Source: Holophagaceae bacterium UBA692 (GTDB lineage Bacteria > Acidobacteriota > Holophagae > Holophagales > Holophagaceae). Taken from it: a stretch of DNA of 20,227 nt. Below the pieces are notes generated by a model. It worked only from the letters and a program-made list of their open reading frames with translations, ran no database searches and was not told the origin of the DNA. Shown here piece after piece: positions 1 to 7,111 of the stretch (positions are counted from its first letter, which is position 1; every line of letters starts with the position of its first letter). Where the stretch lies: NCBI GenBank assembly GCA_002297665.1, contig DBMS01000101.1, forward strand, positions 1,029-21,255, in the 5' to 3' direction. Position numbers and translations under genes: made by a program.

Positions 1-528
1 CGGGCGGCCCTGGTGGTGGGCTTCGGCCGCATCGGGCGCCAGATCGGCCGGTCGCTCCGCGAACTGGGCCTGGAGGTCCGGGGCTTCGTGCGGACCCCGC
101 GGGAGGACGCGGAATTTCCCCTCCTCGGCGCCGGGGACCTGCCCGCCTGGCTTCCCGAGGCACGCCTGCTGGTCCTCTGCGCCCCCCTGACCCCCGAGAC
201 CCGGGGCCTGGTGGACGCCCGTCTGCTGGCCCACGGCCACCCCGGGCTCACCCTGGTGAACGTGGGCCGGGGCGAGCAGGTGGTCGTTCCGGACCTGATC
301 GCGGCCCTGGACGCCGGGCGCATGGGCCGGGCCGTGCTGGACGTGTTCTCCCCCGAGCCCCTGGAGGCGGATTCCCCCCTGTGGTCCCACCCGAAGGTGA
401 CCGTCACCCCCCACCACTCCGGGCCCTCCACCCCCCGGGCCATGGTGCCGGACCTGCTGCCGAACCTCAGGCGGTTCGCGGAAGGGCTGGAGATCCAGGG
501 GGCCGTGGACCGGGCCCGGGGCTACTGA
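1..528 (+). CDS. ghrA: GhrA-like glyoxylate/hydroxypyruvate reductase, 3' part (5' truncated by window edge)
   Basis: This is the C-terminal part of an NAD(P)-dependent D-2-hydroxyacid dehydrogenase. Frame 1 is open from the first base, so the true start lies outside the window; the GTG at 13 is inside the Rossmann fold and is not a start. The dinucleotide-binding glycine motif GFGRIG is at the very beginning. The three catalytic positions of the family are present: Arg in NVGRG, Glu in SPEPL and His in TPHHSG. The last residues, VDRARGY, match the C-terminus I recall for E. coli GhrA, which reduces glyoxylate and hydroxypyruvate to glycolate and glycerate in the cytoplasm. That ending favours GhrA over phosphoglycerate dehydrogenase or a generic lactate dehydrogenase. 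The gene converges on pcm with one base between the stop codons. Confidence 0.85.
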   Translation, partial: RAALVVGFGRIGRQIGRSLRELGLEVRGFVRTPREDAEFPLLGAGDLPAWLPEARLLVLCAPLTPETRGLVDARLLAHGHPGLTLVNVGRGEQVVVPDLIAALDAGRMGRAVLDVFSPEPLEADSPLWSHPKVTVTPHHSGPSTPRAMVPDLLPNLRRFAEGLEIQGAVDRARGY

Positions 529-529
529 A

Positions 530-1192
530 TCACCTCAGCGGCACGAAAACCACCGGCAGCAGGTTGCGCGTCACGGAGCCGGCGGGGGTCTTGTACACGA
601 TCACCAGGTCCTGGTGCGTAGGGTGAACCGCCAGGGGCAGCACCATGCGGCCCCCTTCCGCCAACTGCTCCCACAGGTCGGGCGGAATGAAGTCCGCGGC
701 GCAGCTGAGGAGGATGGCGTCGAAGGGCGCCTCCGACCTCCACCCCAGCTTCCCGTCGCCGCAGCGCAGGGTGGCGTTGGCGACGCCCGCGTCCTCCAGG
801 GCCGCCTGGGCCCGGCGCACCAGGTCCGCCTCCAGCTCGATGCCCAGCACCCGGCGGCAGAGCCTGGCCAGCACCGCGGCCATGTAGCCGCAGCCGCTGC
901 CCACCTCCAGGACCTTCTCCGTGCCCGACAGGGCCAGGGCCTGGGCCATGAAGGCCACGATGTAGGGCTGGGAGATGGTCTGGCCGCGGCCGATGGGCAG
1001 GGGATGGTCCTCGTAGGCGGCAGGAGCCTGTGCGGCCTCCAGGAACAGGTGGCGGGGCACGGCGGCCATGGCCTCCAGCACCCGGGGATCGTCCACGCCC
1101 CGGGCCTCGATCTGGTTTTTTACCATCGCCAGGCGCGCCAGACCGGGGTCCTGGGCGTATGATGACGGAGCCTTTTCCTCGGGAGCCCTCAT
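530..1192 (-). CDS. pcm: Protein-L-isoaspartate O-methyltransferase
   Basis: The enzyme methylates L-isoaspartyl residues of aged proteins using S-adenosylmethionine, which starts their repair. Seen in the 220-residue form: the family N-terminal helix and RGVDDPRVLEAM segment (about 31-42), the GQTISQP substrate motif (70-76), the SAM-binding motif I VLEVGSGCGY (95-104), and the C-terminal VVFVPLR that ends many family members. The start is uncertain. ATG at 1192 keeps the N-terminal helix common in the family but overlaps the divergent neighbour's start codon by two bases and has only a weak GGA about 11 bases upstream. ATG at 1126 gives a short 198-residue protein without an SD. ATG at 1204 has no usable SD spacing. 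Family assignment is secure. Confidence 0.93.
   Translation of the reverse strand: MRAPEEKAPSSYAQDPGLARLAMVKNQIEARGVDDPRVLEAMAAVPRHLFLEAAQAPAAYEDHPLPIGRGQTISQPYIVAFMAQALALSGTEKVLEVGSGCGYMAAVLARLCRRVLGIELEADLVRRAQAALEDAGVANATLRCGDGKLGWRSEAPFDAILLSCAADFIPPDLWEQLAEGGRMVLPLAVHPTHQDLVIVYKTPAGSVTRNLLPVVFVPLR
1158..1163 (+). promoter_or_regulatory. Candidate -10 element for the DUF2911 gene
   Basis: TATGAT lies 27 bases upstream of the ATG at 1191, inside the pcm coding region. It differs from the sigma-70 consensus at one position. I see no convincing -35 hexamer at 16-18 bases, so this is a weak call. Confidence 0.25.
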
Positions 1193-2042
1193 GCGAACCG
1201 TCATCCTTTCCGCCGCCCTCGCGGCCTCGCTGGGCCTCGCGGCCCAGCAGACGATGGTGAAACCCTACCAGCCCAGCCCCGGCGCCAGCGTCACCCAGAC
1301 CGTGGGGAACAGCACGGTGAAGATCGACTACTCCCGTCCCGGCGTCAAGGGGCGCGCCATCTGGGGCGACCTGGTGCCCTTCGGCGAGGTGTGGCGCACC
1401 GGCGCCAACAACGCCACCGTCATCACGTTCAGCGACCCCGTGAAGGTCGGCGGCAAGGACCTGGCGGCAGGGTCCTACGCCTTCTTCGCCATCCCCGGCC
1501 CCAAGACCTGGACCCTCATCTTCAACAAGAACGCCAAGCAGTGGGGCGCTTACGACCACAAGGCCTCCGAGGACGCCCTGCGGGTGGAGGCCACGCCCGT
1601 GGCCCTGGCCCAGCCCGAGGAATACCTGAACTACTCGATCCACCTGAAGTCCCTGGAGTCGCTCCGGGTGGAGCTGGCCTGGGAGAAGGTGTCCGTGGGC
1701 TTCGACGTGACCCTGGACACCCCGGGCCTCTACTGGGCCTACCTGGAGAAGACCCTGGCCGGCGCCGGCGCCGGGGAGCACCTGCCCTTCCTGCAGGGCG
1801 CCCGCTACTGCCTCAACAACAACGTGCACCTGGACAAGGGGATGGAGTGGATCGACCGGTCCCTGAAGGCCAAGGAGGTCTACGGCAACCTGGAGACCAA
1901 GGCCCGGCTCCTGGAGAAGACCGGCCGGAAGGCCGAGGCCCTGGCCGCCCTGCAGAAGGCCATCGACCTGGCCACCGCCGCCAAGACGCCCCAGGCTGAC
2001 CTGGACGGCCTGGCCAAGACCAAGGCCGAGTGGTCCCGGTAG
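1191..2042 (+). CDS. Exported DUF2911 family protein with C-terminal TPR-like region
   Basis: This 283-residue protein begins with an N-terminal signal peptide (residues 1-18, Arg2 then a hydrophobic Ala/Leu run, likely cut near LAA-QQ), so it is probably periplasmic or secreted. Residues about 25-195 match the DUF2911 pattern I know: SRPGVKGRAIWGDLVPFGEVWRTGANN-like text (48-74), followed by the GSYAFFAIP and WTLIFNKN strands. Residues about 200-283 are helical with TPR-like spacing (ARLLEKTGRKAEALAALQKAI). No enzymatic function is established for DUF2911. The start at ATG 1191 is supported by the signal peptide and GGGAG at 1181-1185, five bases upstream. It is followed by a hairpin before a convergent gene. 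Confidence 0.88.
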   Translation: MRTVILSAALAASLGLAAQQTMVKPYQPSPGASVTQTVGNSTVKIDYSRPGVKGRAIWGDLVPFGEVWRTGANNATVITFSDPVKVGGKDLAAGSYAFFAIPGPKTWTLIFNKNAKQWGAYDHKASEDALRVEATPVALAQPEEYLNYSIHLKSLESLRVELAWEKVSVGFDVTLDTPGLYWAYLEKTLAGAGAGEHLPFLQGARYCLNNNVHLDKGMEWIDRSLKAKEVYGNLETKARLLEKTGRKAEALAALQKAIDLATAAKTPQADLDGLAKTKAEWSR

Positions 2043-2056
2043 CGGGGAAGGGGGAC

Positions 2057-2080
2057 GGAGGGGACCGCCCGGTCTCCTCC
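2057..2080. terminator. Hairpin between convergent genes, possible bidirectional terminator
   Basis: GGAGGGGACC (2057-2066) can pair with GGTCTCCTCC (2071-2080) around a four-base loop, with one G-T wobble. An alternative perfect 7-bp pairing exists between 2061-2067 and 2080-2086. It lies between the stops of the DUF2911 gene and the convergent small exported protein. No T-tract follows on either strand, so intrinsic termination is uncertain. Confidence 0.45.
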
Positions 2081-2088
2081 GGTCCCGT

Positions 2089-2535
2089 TCAGGGTTTCCC
2101 CAGGGCGGCCTCGGTGTCCAGTTCGTACAGGACGAGTTCGTAGGGCTCGTCGGTCATGGACTCGGTGCCGGAGACCACCACCACGAAATCGAGGTTCTCC
2201 TTCTTGCGGTTGAAAAGGATGACCTTGCCGCCGACCCGGGTGACCTGCCGGTCGATGGGCTTCTGCACCTTGTCGGTGAAGGTGATCAGGAACAGGCTGG
2301 CGCGTTCGCCGCGGACCTCGGCCATGAGGCTCTGCTGGGGGCGAAGCTTGACGCCGTAGATGTTCTGGCCCAGGGTGACGCTCTTGCCGCGGGCCCTGAA
2401 ATCGGCGGACGTGGTGAGCCTGCCTTTGATGGCCGAGGTGGACCGCAGCGCCTGGGCGGGGACCGGGGCGATGGGATTGGCCGGTTCCCCGGCGCCCGCC
2501 GGGAACAGGGTTGCAGCCAGGGCGAAGGCGAGCAT
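2089..2535 (-). CDS. Small exported protein of unknown function
   Basis: This 148-residue protein has a hydrophobic N-terminus (MLAFALAATLFPAGAG, likely cleaved near residue 16) that acts as a short signal peptide without the usual basic residues. The mature part is mostly predicted beta strand: FRARGKSVTLGQNIYGVKLRPQQSLMAEV-like text, then SLFLITFTDKVQ, GGKVILFNRK and LDFVVVVSGT. This suggests a small beta-sandwich. I do not recognise the family. The start at 2535 is supported by GAGGT six bases upstream. A candidate promoter at 2565-2594 suggests it is transcribed alone, and it ends at a shared hairpin. Confidence 0.75.
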   Translation of the reverse strand: MLAFALAATLFPAGAGEPANPIAPVPAQALRSTSAIKGRLTTSADFRARGKSVTLGQNIYGVKLRPQQSLMAEVRGERASLFLITFTDKVQKPIDRQVTRVGGKVILFNRKKENLDFVVVVSGTESMTDEPYELVLYELDTEAALGKP

Positions 2536-2564
2536 TCCGGCACCTCATGCATGGGAAACGCCTG

Positions 2565-2594
2565 AATATACTCCCCGGAGGCGCGCCCGGGCAA
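2565..2594 (-). promoter_or_regulatory. Candidate sigma-70 promoter for the small exported protein gene
   Basis: On the minus strand TTGCCC (2589-2594) and TATATT (2565-2570) are separated by 18 bases. This places the predicted start of transcription about 25 bases before the ATG at 2535. The same A/T patch reads TATACT (2567-2572) on the plus strand and could serve the divergent membrane protein gene, but that side has no recognisable -35. Confidence 0.4.
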
Positions 2595-2599
2595 ATACC

Positions 2600-3133
2600 A
2601 TGGAACCCATGTCCGACTCGTTCCTCTCCCGGATCCCCGCGCTTTCCGACGCCCAGCTCCAGGATCTGCTCGAACACCACCGGAAGTACAAGCGCCGGGC
2701 CCTGGAGGCCGCCGTGGCCGAGCTCCGGGCCCGCGGCCGCGAGGTGCCCGAGGGCTTCCTGGAGGAGGCGCTCGCGGAGGAGCCGCCCCGGCCCGGTCTT
2801 TTCCGGGATGCCCGGGGGCCGCGCATGGACCGGATCCGCGCCGTCGCCGGGTCGATCCTGGCCGCGGGCGCCCTGGCCGCCCTGGCCATCCACCGGTCCG
2901 CGGTGAACGCCGCGTCGCCCTTCGCCCTGGAGGACGAGAACTCGAAAGTCTACCTGCGCCAACTGGAGATGGTGGGCGGCAAGGCCAACCTGCTGGCCAG
3001 CCAGGTGCGCAACGGATTCGCGGCCCTGTGGCAGGGGACGAACCTCGCCTTCACGGTGTTCGGGCTCTCCGTGGCCGCCGCGGCGGTCTTCTGGGTGGCG
3101 GCGACGCAGACCGGGGGGAGGGGGAGGGACTAG
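2600..3133 (+). CDS. Two-helix membrane protein of unknown function
   Basis: This is a predicted 177-residue membrane protein. Residues 1-75 are charged and helical (SDAQLQDLLEHHRKYKRRAL, then EAAVAELRARG), resembling the short helical motif often found in small bacterial membrane proteins of unknown role. Hydrophobic segments are at about 80-97 and 147-167, with a polar loop of about 50 residues between them. Both termini should therefore lie on the same side, probably cytoplasmic. The start is ambiguous: ATG 2600 and ATG 2609 are in frame and neither has a well-spaced SD, since GGAGG at 2576-2580 is too far away. The stop codon overlaps the stop of convergent queE by four bases. I recognise no functional family. 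Confidence 0.7.
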   Translation: MEPMSDSFLSRIPALSDAQLQDLLEHHRKYKRRALEAAVAELRARGREVPEGFLEEALAEEPPRPGLFRDARGPRMDRIRAVAGSILAAGALAALAIHRSAVNAASPFALEDENSKVYLRQLEMVGGKANLLASQVRNGFAALWQGTNLAFTVFGLSVAAAAVFWVAATQTGGRGRD

Positions 3134-3819
3134 ACTCCCCGCTTCTCAGCCCCCCACACGAGCTTGTGCAACTGGAGCTGGAAGCGCACCGGGAGGCCGT
3201 CCGCCACGATGCGCTCGGCCAGCCAGGCCGGGTCAAGCTTTCCCCACACAGGGCTGAAGAGCACGTCGAAGCGGTCCAGCACGCCCTTCTCCCGGCACCA
3301 GGCGCTGGCCCAGGCGTAGTCCCCCTCCCCGGCCAGCACGAACTTCAGCTCATCCTGGCCGGGCACCAGGTGGTCCAGGTTGGAATCCAGCCAGCGGTCC
3401 ACCTCGCCGCTGCCGGGGGTCTTGCGGTCCACGATCTTCACCACCCGCTCGTCGACGATGCGGATGTCGTGGCTGCCGGCGGTCTCGAGGGCCACCTCGT
3501 AGCCCAGGTCCAGGAGGGCCTCCAGCAGGGCGGGGGCGCCCGGATGGGCCAGGGGCTCGCCGCCGGTGAGTTCCACGAAGGGGGCGTTGGGGCCCTTCAG
3601 GGGGGGACCGAGGGACTCCCGCACCCGGGCGAGGATCGCCTCCATCTCCATGAATTCGCCCTCGAAGAAGGCGTAGGTGGTGTCGCAGTACACGCACCGC
3701 AGGGGGCAGCCCGTGAGCCGGATGAAGAGGCAGGGCCGGCCGGCCCTGGAGCCTTCGCCCTGAATCGAATTAAATATTTCATTAACCTTGAAGCGCACCG
3801 GGACTCCTGCCTCCATCAT
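3130..3819 (-). CDS. queE: 7-carboxy-7-deazaguanine synthase (radical SAM)
   Basis: QueE converts 6-carboxy-tetrahydropterin to 7-carboxy-7-deazaguanine, the ring-contracting step toward preQ0 and tRNA queuosine. The 229-residue protein shows the family N-terminus KVNEIFNSIQGEGSRAG (11-27). The radical SAM cysteines are at 38, 42 and 45 (CPLRCVYC, CX3CX2C spacing), followed by the ELTGGEPL SAM-binding segment (83-90) and the C-terminal FQLQLHKLVWG region. The start ATG at 3819 overlaps the TGA of the upstream SDR gene (ATGA), implying translational coupling; ATG at 3816 is the alternative. The first codons after the start are unusually A/T-rich for this genome. The gene converges on and overlaps the preceding membrane protein by four bases. 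tgt, a later enzyme of the same pathway, is at the right end of the window. Confidence 0.95.
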   Translation of the reverse strand: MMEAGVPVRFKVNEIFNSIQGEGSRAGRPCLFIRLTGCPLRCVYCDTTYAFFEGEFMEMEAILARVRESLGPPLKGPNAPFVELTGGEPLAHPGAPALLEALLDLGYEVALETAGSHDIRIVDERVVKIVDRKTPGSGEVDRWLDSNLDHLVPGQDELKFVLAGEGDYAWASAWCREKGVLDRFDVLFSPVWGKLDPAWLAERIVADGLPVRFQLQLHKLVWGAEKRGV

Positions 3820-4547
3820 ACCCAGCGGGTGCCCCCGTCCAGGGTGAGGATCTCGCCGGTGAGGTAGGGGCTCGAGGCGGCGTAGCGAAGGGCCCTCAGG
3901 AGGTCCTCCGGCGCGCCCACGGCGCGCAGGAGGCTTCGGGACGCCAGGGCCGCGGCGTCCTCGGCGGCGTCGGGCAGCACGGTGCCCAGGGCATGGCCCA
4001 CCACCCGCACGCGGGGGGCCAGCACCCGGGCCAGGCCGGGCACCAGGGCCGCCACGCCGCACTTGGCGGCGGTGTAGGGCAGGCGCCGGGAGAAGGGCCG
4101 GTGGATGGCCGTGTCCAGCAGGAACTGGATGCACCCCCCGTCGGCCATGTGGGGCGCCACCTGCTGGGCCGCCAGGAGGGGGAAGCTGAGGTTCATGCGC
4201 CAGGTGTCCTCCAGGCTGGCCGCGGTCCAGGAGCCCAGGGGGCTCTCGGGGAACGTCCCCGCCACCACGACGCATGAATTTACCTTCACGCCTTCCGCCC
4301 CCAGAGCCGCCAGATCTGCCATCATCGTGGGGACAAGATCAGGACTTGCGGCATCCCAAAGCAAGCACCTTACTTGAGTCTGTTTGGAAAGTTCAGCGAT
4401 CCAGGCCCCCTCCTGGTCCCAGGAACGGGAGGAGGTCAGAATCAGGTTGTGTCCCATTGCCAGCGCCTGCGCGAGCTCGCGGCCCAGCCTCCTCCGGCCG
4501 CCCACGAGCAGCCACCAGGTCCGGTCCTCCCACGCGCTTTTGTCCAT
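3816..4547 (-). CDS. Pteridine-reductase-type short-chain dehydrogenase (FolM/PTR1-like)
   Basis: This is a 243-residue NAD(P)H-dependent SDR. Residues 14-23 carry the cofactor motif with the arginine cluster GGRRRLGR found in pteridine reductases, rather than the plain TGxxxGIG. The usual SDR serine is replaced by Asp145, followed by Tyr158 and Lys162 in YTAAK. The Asp-to-Tyr spacing of 13 matches what I recall for Leishmania PTR1 and E. coli FolM, both of which use Asp-Tyr-Lys. The C-terminus GEILTLDGGTRW also fits. Reduction of a dihydropterin or a related heterocycle is therefore likely; the exact substrate is not shown. It overlaps queE by four bases. Residues about 50-75 use codons such as CAA, GTA, AGG, TTG, CTT, AGT and CCT that are rare in neighbouring genes. 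The start ATG at 4547 has AGGA close upstream. Confidence 0.85.
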   Translation of the reverse strand: MDKSAWEDRTWWLLVGGRRRLGRELAQALAMGHNLILTSSRSWDQEGAWIAELSKQTQVRCLLWDAASPDLVPTMMADLAALGAEGVKVNSCVVVAGTFPESPLGSWTAASLEDTWRMNLSFPLLAAQQVAPHMADGGCIQFLLDTAIHRPFSRRLPYTAAKCGVAALVPGLARVLAPRVRVVGHALGTVLPDAAEDAAALASRSLLRAVGAPEDLLRALRYAASSPYLTGEILTLDGGTRWV

Positions 4548-4561
4548 GTCCTAAGGTTACC

Positions 4562-7111
4562 TTGTCCGACAGCCTCCGAGCCATCCGATGGAAACTGATC
4601 CTCACCAGCATCTTCGCCCTGCTGGCGGCCCTGGGCTCCTTCTACCTCAGCAACTGGGTCTACGCCTCCTCCGATGACCAGTGCACCTGGAAGGCCATGG
4701 GCAAGCGCGTGGTCATCGCCGAGATCCTCCCCAACGGCGTGGCCGAGGAGGCCGGGCTCCTGGACGGGGACGAGCTGCTCAGCATCCATGGCCGCAAGGT
4801 GGACGCCCGGCACCTGACCACGGCCCAGCGCTACATCAACGACCAGCCCGAAGGCCGGATCCTCATCTACACGATCCTGCGGGAAGGCAAGATCCTGCGC
4901 CTTCCGGTGCGTCTCGTGAAGGGATTCGACCGCACCGGGCTCATCGTCCTCGTGTCGGGCCTGGCGGCCTGGGGCGTGGGGCTCCTGGTGGCGGTCTCCT
5001 CCCCGTCCCGGAAGATCGCGCGGCATTTCTACTACATGGGCGTGGTGTCGCTGCTGTTGACGGTCTCCGTGGGCCTGGGGGTGGACAGCGTGGCCACGGG
5101 GTACCTGGTGCCCCTGATCTTCGCGGCGGCCCTGGGCATCGGCCTGGCGCCGCCGCTCTGGCTCCACTTCTTCCTGCGCTTCCCCCACCCGTTCCCCCTG
5201 CGCACCAACCGCCACTTCCTGGCGGCGCTGTACGGGTTCTCCCTGGGCGGCGGGGCCCTGTTCGCGGTGCGGGTCCTCCTGCGGACCTTCGACAAGTCCG
5301 AGCTGTTCCAGGAGGCCTTCCGCTTCATCGACGGCAGCGCCCTGGGCAGGACCGTGAGCTGGATTCCGCCCACGGTGGCCGTGTCGGGCCTGGTGATCTT
5401 CTGGATCGGCACCTTCCGGATGCCGGGGCGCAAGCGCCGTGCCCTGCTCCCGGCCCTGATCTTCACCACCGCCATCATCGCCGACCTCCTGGCGTACTCC
5501 CTGCTGCGGCGGACCGAGGCGCAGAGCCTGGTCTTCATCCGCGAGAGCTGGGTGTTCTTCCTGCCCCTGCCGCTCCTGCCGCTGTCCTTCGCCTACGCCA
5601 TCTTCCGCCACGGGTTCTTCGACGTGCGCCGGGCGATCCTGCGGTGGGTGACCTACTTCACGGTCCTGGGCCTGACGCTCGCCGTCTACCTGGGGGGCCT
5701 GGCCTGGGTGTTCGCCCAGGGCATCCAGGTGATCCCCTCGGCCTGGGTGGGCGTGCTGGTGGGCATCTCGGCGCTGCCCATCGGATGGCTCCTGCGGTGG
5801 CTCCTGCTCACCCTGCGCCGCCGGTTCCGGCGCGACCTGCACACGACCCGGGAAGTGATCCTGGGCAACCTGCGCGAGACCAAGAAGCGGTTTTCCGAGG
5901 AGGCGCTCCTGGCGGGCCTGGTGGAATCCATGCGCGAGGCCTACCAGCCCCACGTCCTGCTGCTGCTGCCCGTGGACAAGAGGCGGATCCTGCTGCCCGC
6001 CCTGGATGATCCGGACCCCGACGAGCCCTTCGCGGAGGAGCTGGCCAGGCCGCGGCGCCTGGAACTGCCCCTGGGCCTGGTGCGCCACGCCCGGGAGAAC
6101 CGGGAGCTGGTCCTGGGCCTGGGCTCGGACGAGGCGGACTGGATCCGGGAGCAGGGCGACGCGCTGAGGGCCCACGTGGACGCCCTGGAAGTGCAGGTTC
6201 TCACCCTCATCCTGGTCAACGACGAGCCGCATGCTGCGCTGCTGCTGGGCGGGAAATACGCCGAGCTGAACTACGGCCGCGAGGACCGGGAGCTGCTGCG
6301 GGAGGTGGCGCTGGCCGCGGGCGCGCTGCTGGAGACCGCCGTGCTGCACCGCCGCATGCTGGACCAGGGCCGCATCGAGCAGGAGCTCAACACCGCGCGC
6401 CTCATCCAGGAGAGCCTGATCACCTCGGAGGCTCCGCCCATGCCGGGGTTCCAGGCCGCCTTGCGCCTTTCCCCGGCCCTGGAGACCGGCGGGGACCTGC
6501 TGTGGGTGGGCCGGCGGCCCTCGGGCTGCTGGATGGCGGCGGTGGGCGACGTCAGCGGCAAGGGGCTGGCCGCGGCCCTCTACATGAGCCAGGCCACGGC
6601 GCTCCTGAAGATGGCCGCCCAGCAGGAAGGCATGAGCTTCGAGGCCATCCTTCCCGCCCTGGACCGCACCATGCGCAGCCTCATGGGCCCGCGCGACTTC
6701 CTCACCCTGTCGATCCTGGAATGGGACGCCGACGGCCGCTACCGCATCGCCCGGGCCGGGCATCCGCCGGTGCTCCTCATCGAGGGGTCATCCCCGGCCG
6801 AGGCGCGGGAGATCGAGTCCTGCGGCCGGGGCCTGGGCCTGCGGCCCTTCGTCCCGGGCAACTGGAGCGTGATCGAGGGGCAGCTGTCCCAGCGGCAGTG
6901 GCTGGTGATGTACAGCGACGGCCTCACCGAGGCCATGAACAAGCGCGGCGAGCTCTACGGCCTGGGCCGGTTCAAGGAGCAGGTGCAGCGCATCTGGGGG
7001 ACCGGATCGGTCCGGGCGGCCTGCGAAGCGGTCTTCCACGACGTCACGGCCTTCGAATCCCAGAACCGGGATGACCGGACCCTCTTCATCCTATCCAGGG
7101 AACCCGCATGA
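4562..7111 (+). CDS. Membrane-anchored PDZ / GAF-like / SpoIIE-type PP2C phosphatase
   Basis: This 849-residue signalling protein starts at TTG 4562, with AAGG five bases upstream and no in-frame ATG until the PDZ domain. Order of parts: a membrane helix (11-31); a PDZ domain (about 46-118, with PNGVAEEAGLLDGDELLSIHG); then eight or nine hydrophobic helices (about 126-411). The block ends in the AYAIFRHGFFDVRRAILRW type of sequence common in multi-helix sensor kinases. A GAF-like region (about 445-598) and a SpoIIE/RsbU serine phosphatase domain (605-847) follow. Phosphatase motifs are GGD with Asp645, GDVSGKG (662-668), AGHPP (732-736), YSDGLTE (784-790) and DDRT (837-840). The PDZ should face the periplasm and the phosphatase the cytoplasm. 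By family analogy it dephosphorylates an anti-sigma-factor antagonist, but no RsbV/RsbW partner is in the window. It overlaps the next gene by four bases. Confidence 0.9.
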   Translation: MSDSLRAIRWKLILTSIFALLAALGSFYLSNWVYASSDDQCTWKAMGKRVVIAEILPNGVAEEAGLLDGDELLSIHGRKVDARHLTTAQRYINDQPEGRILIYTILREGKILRLPVRLVKGFDRTGLIVLVSGLAAWGVGLLVAVSSPSRKIARHFYYMGVVSLLLTVSVGLGVDSVATGYLVPLIFAAALGIGLAPPLWLHFFLRFPHPFPLRTNRHFLAALYGFSLGGGALFAVRVLLRTFDKSELFQEAFRFIDGSALGRTVSWIPPTVAVSGLVIFWIGTFRMPGRKRRALLPALIFTTAIIADLLAYSLLRRTEAQSLVFIRESWVFFLPLPLLPLSFAYAIFRHGFFDVRRAILRWVTYFTVLGLTLAVYLGGLAWVFAQGIQVIPSAWVGVLVGISALPIGWLLRWLLLTLRRRFRRDLHTTREVILGNLRETKKRFSEEALLAGLVESMREAYQPHVLLLLPVDKRRILLPALDDPDPDEPFAEELARPRRLELPLGLVRHARENRELVLGLGSDEADWIREQGDALRAHVDALEVQVLTLILVNDEPHAALLLGGKYAELNYGREDRELLREVALAAGALLETAVLHRRMLDQGRIEQELNTARLIQESLITSEAPPMPGFQAALRLSPALETGGDLLWVGRRPSGCWMAAVGDVSGKGLAAALYMSQATALLKMAAQQEGMSFEAILPALDRTMRSLMGPRDFLTLSILEWDADGRYRIARAGHPPVLLIEGSSPAEAREIESCGRGLGLRPFVPGNWSVIEGQLSQRQWLVMYSDGLTEAMNKRGELYGLGRFKEQVQRIWGTGSVRAACEAVFHDVTAFESQNRDDRTLFILSREPA

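Noticed and set aside
2567..2572. TATACT as a plus-strand promoter for the two-helix membrane protein
   Set aside because: Good -10 match but no acceptable -35 hexamer; the same bases fit a minus-strand promoter better.
4274..4561. N-terminal extension of the phosphatase from ATG 4274
   Set aside because: The extra 96 residues lie antisense to the SDR and are Pro/Arg-rich without a pattern. TTG 4562 has a well-spaced SD and leads directly into the first membrane helix.
4442..6763. A 773-codon open frame antisense to the PDZ/SpoIIE gene
   Set aside because: Its translation is low-complexity (Gln/Gly/His/Arg/Pro-rich) and shows no domain. It is the expected shadow of a GC-rich gene with G/C-ending codons.
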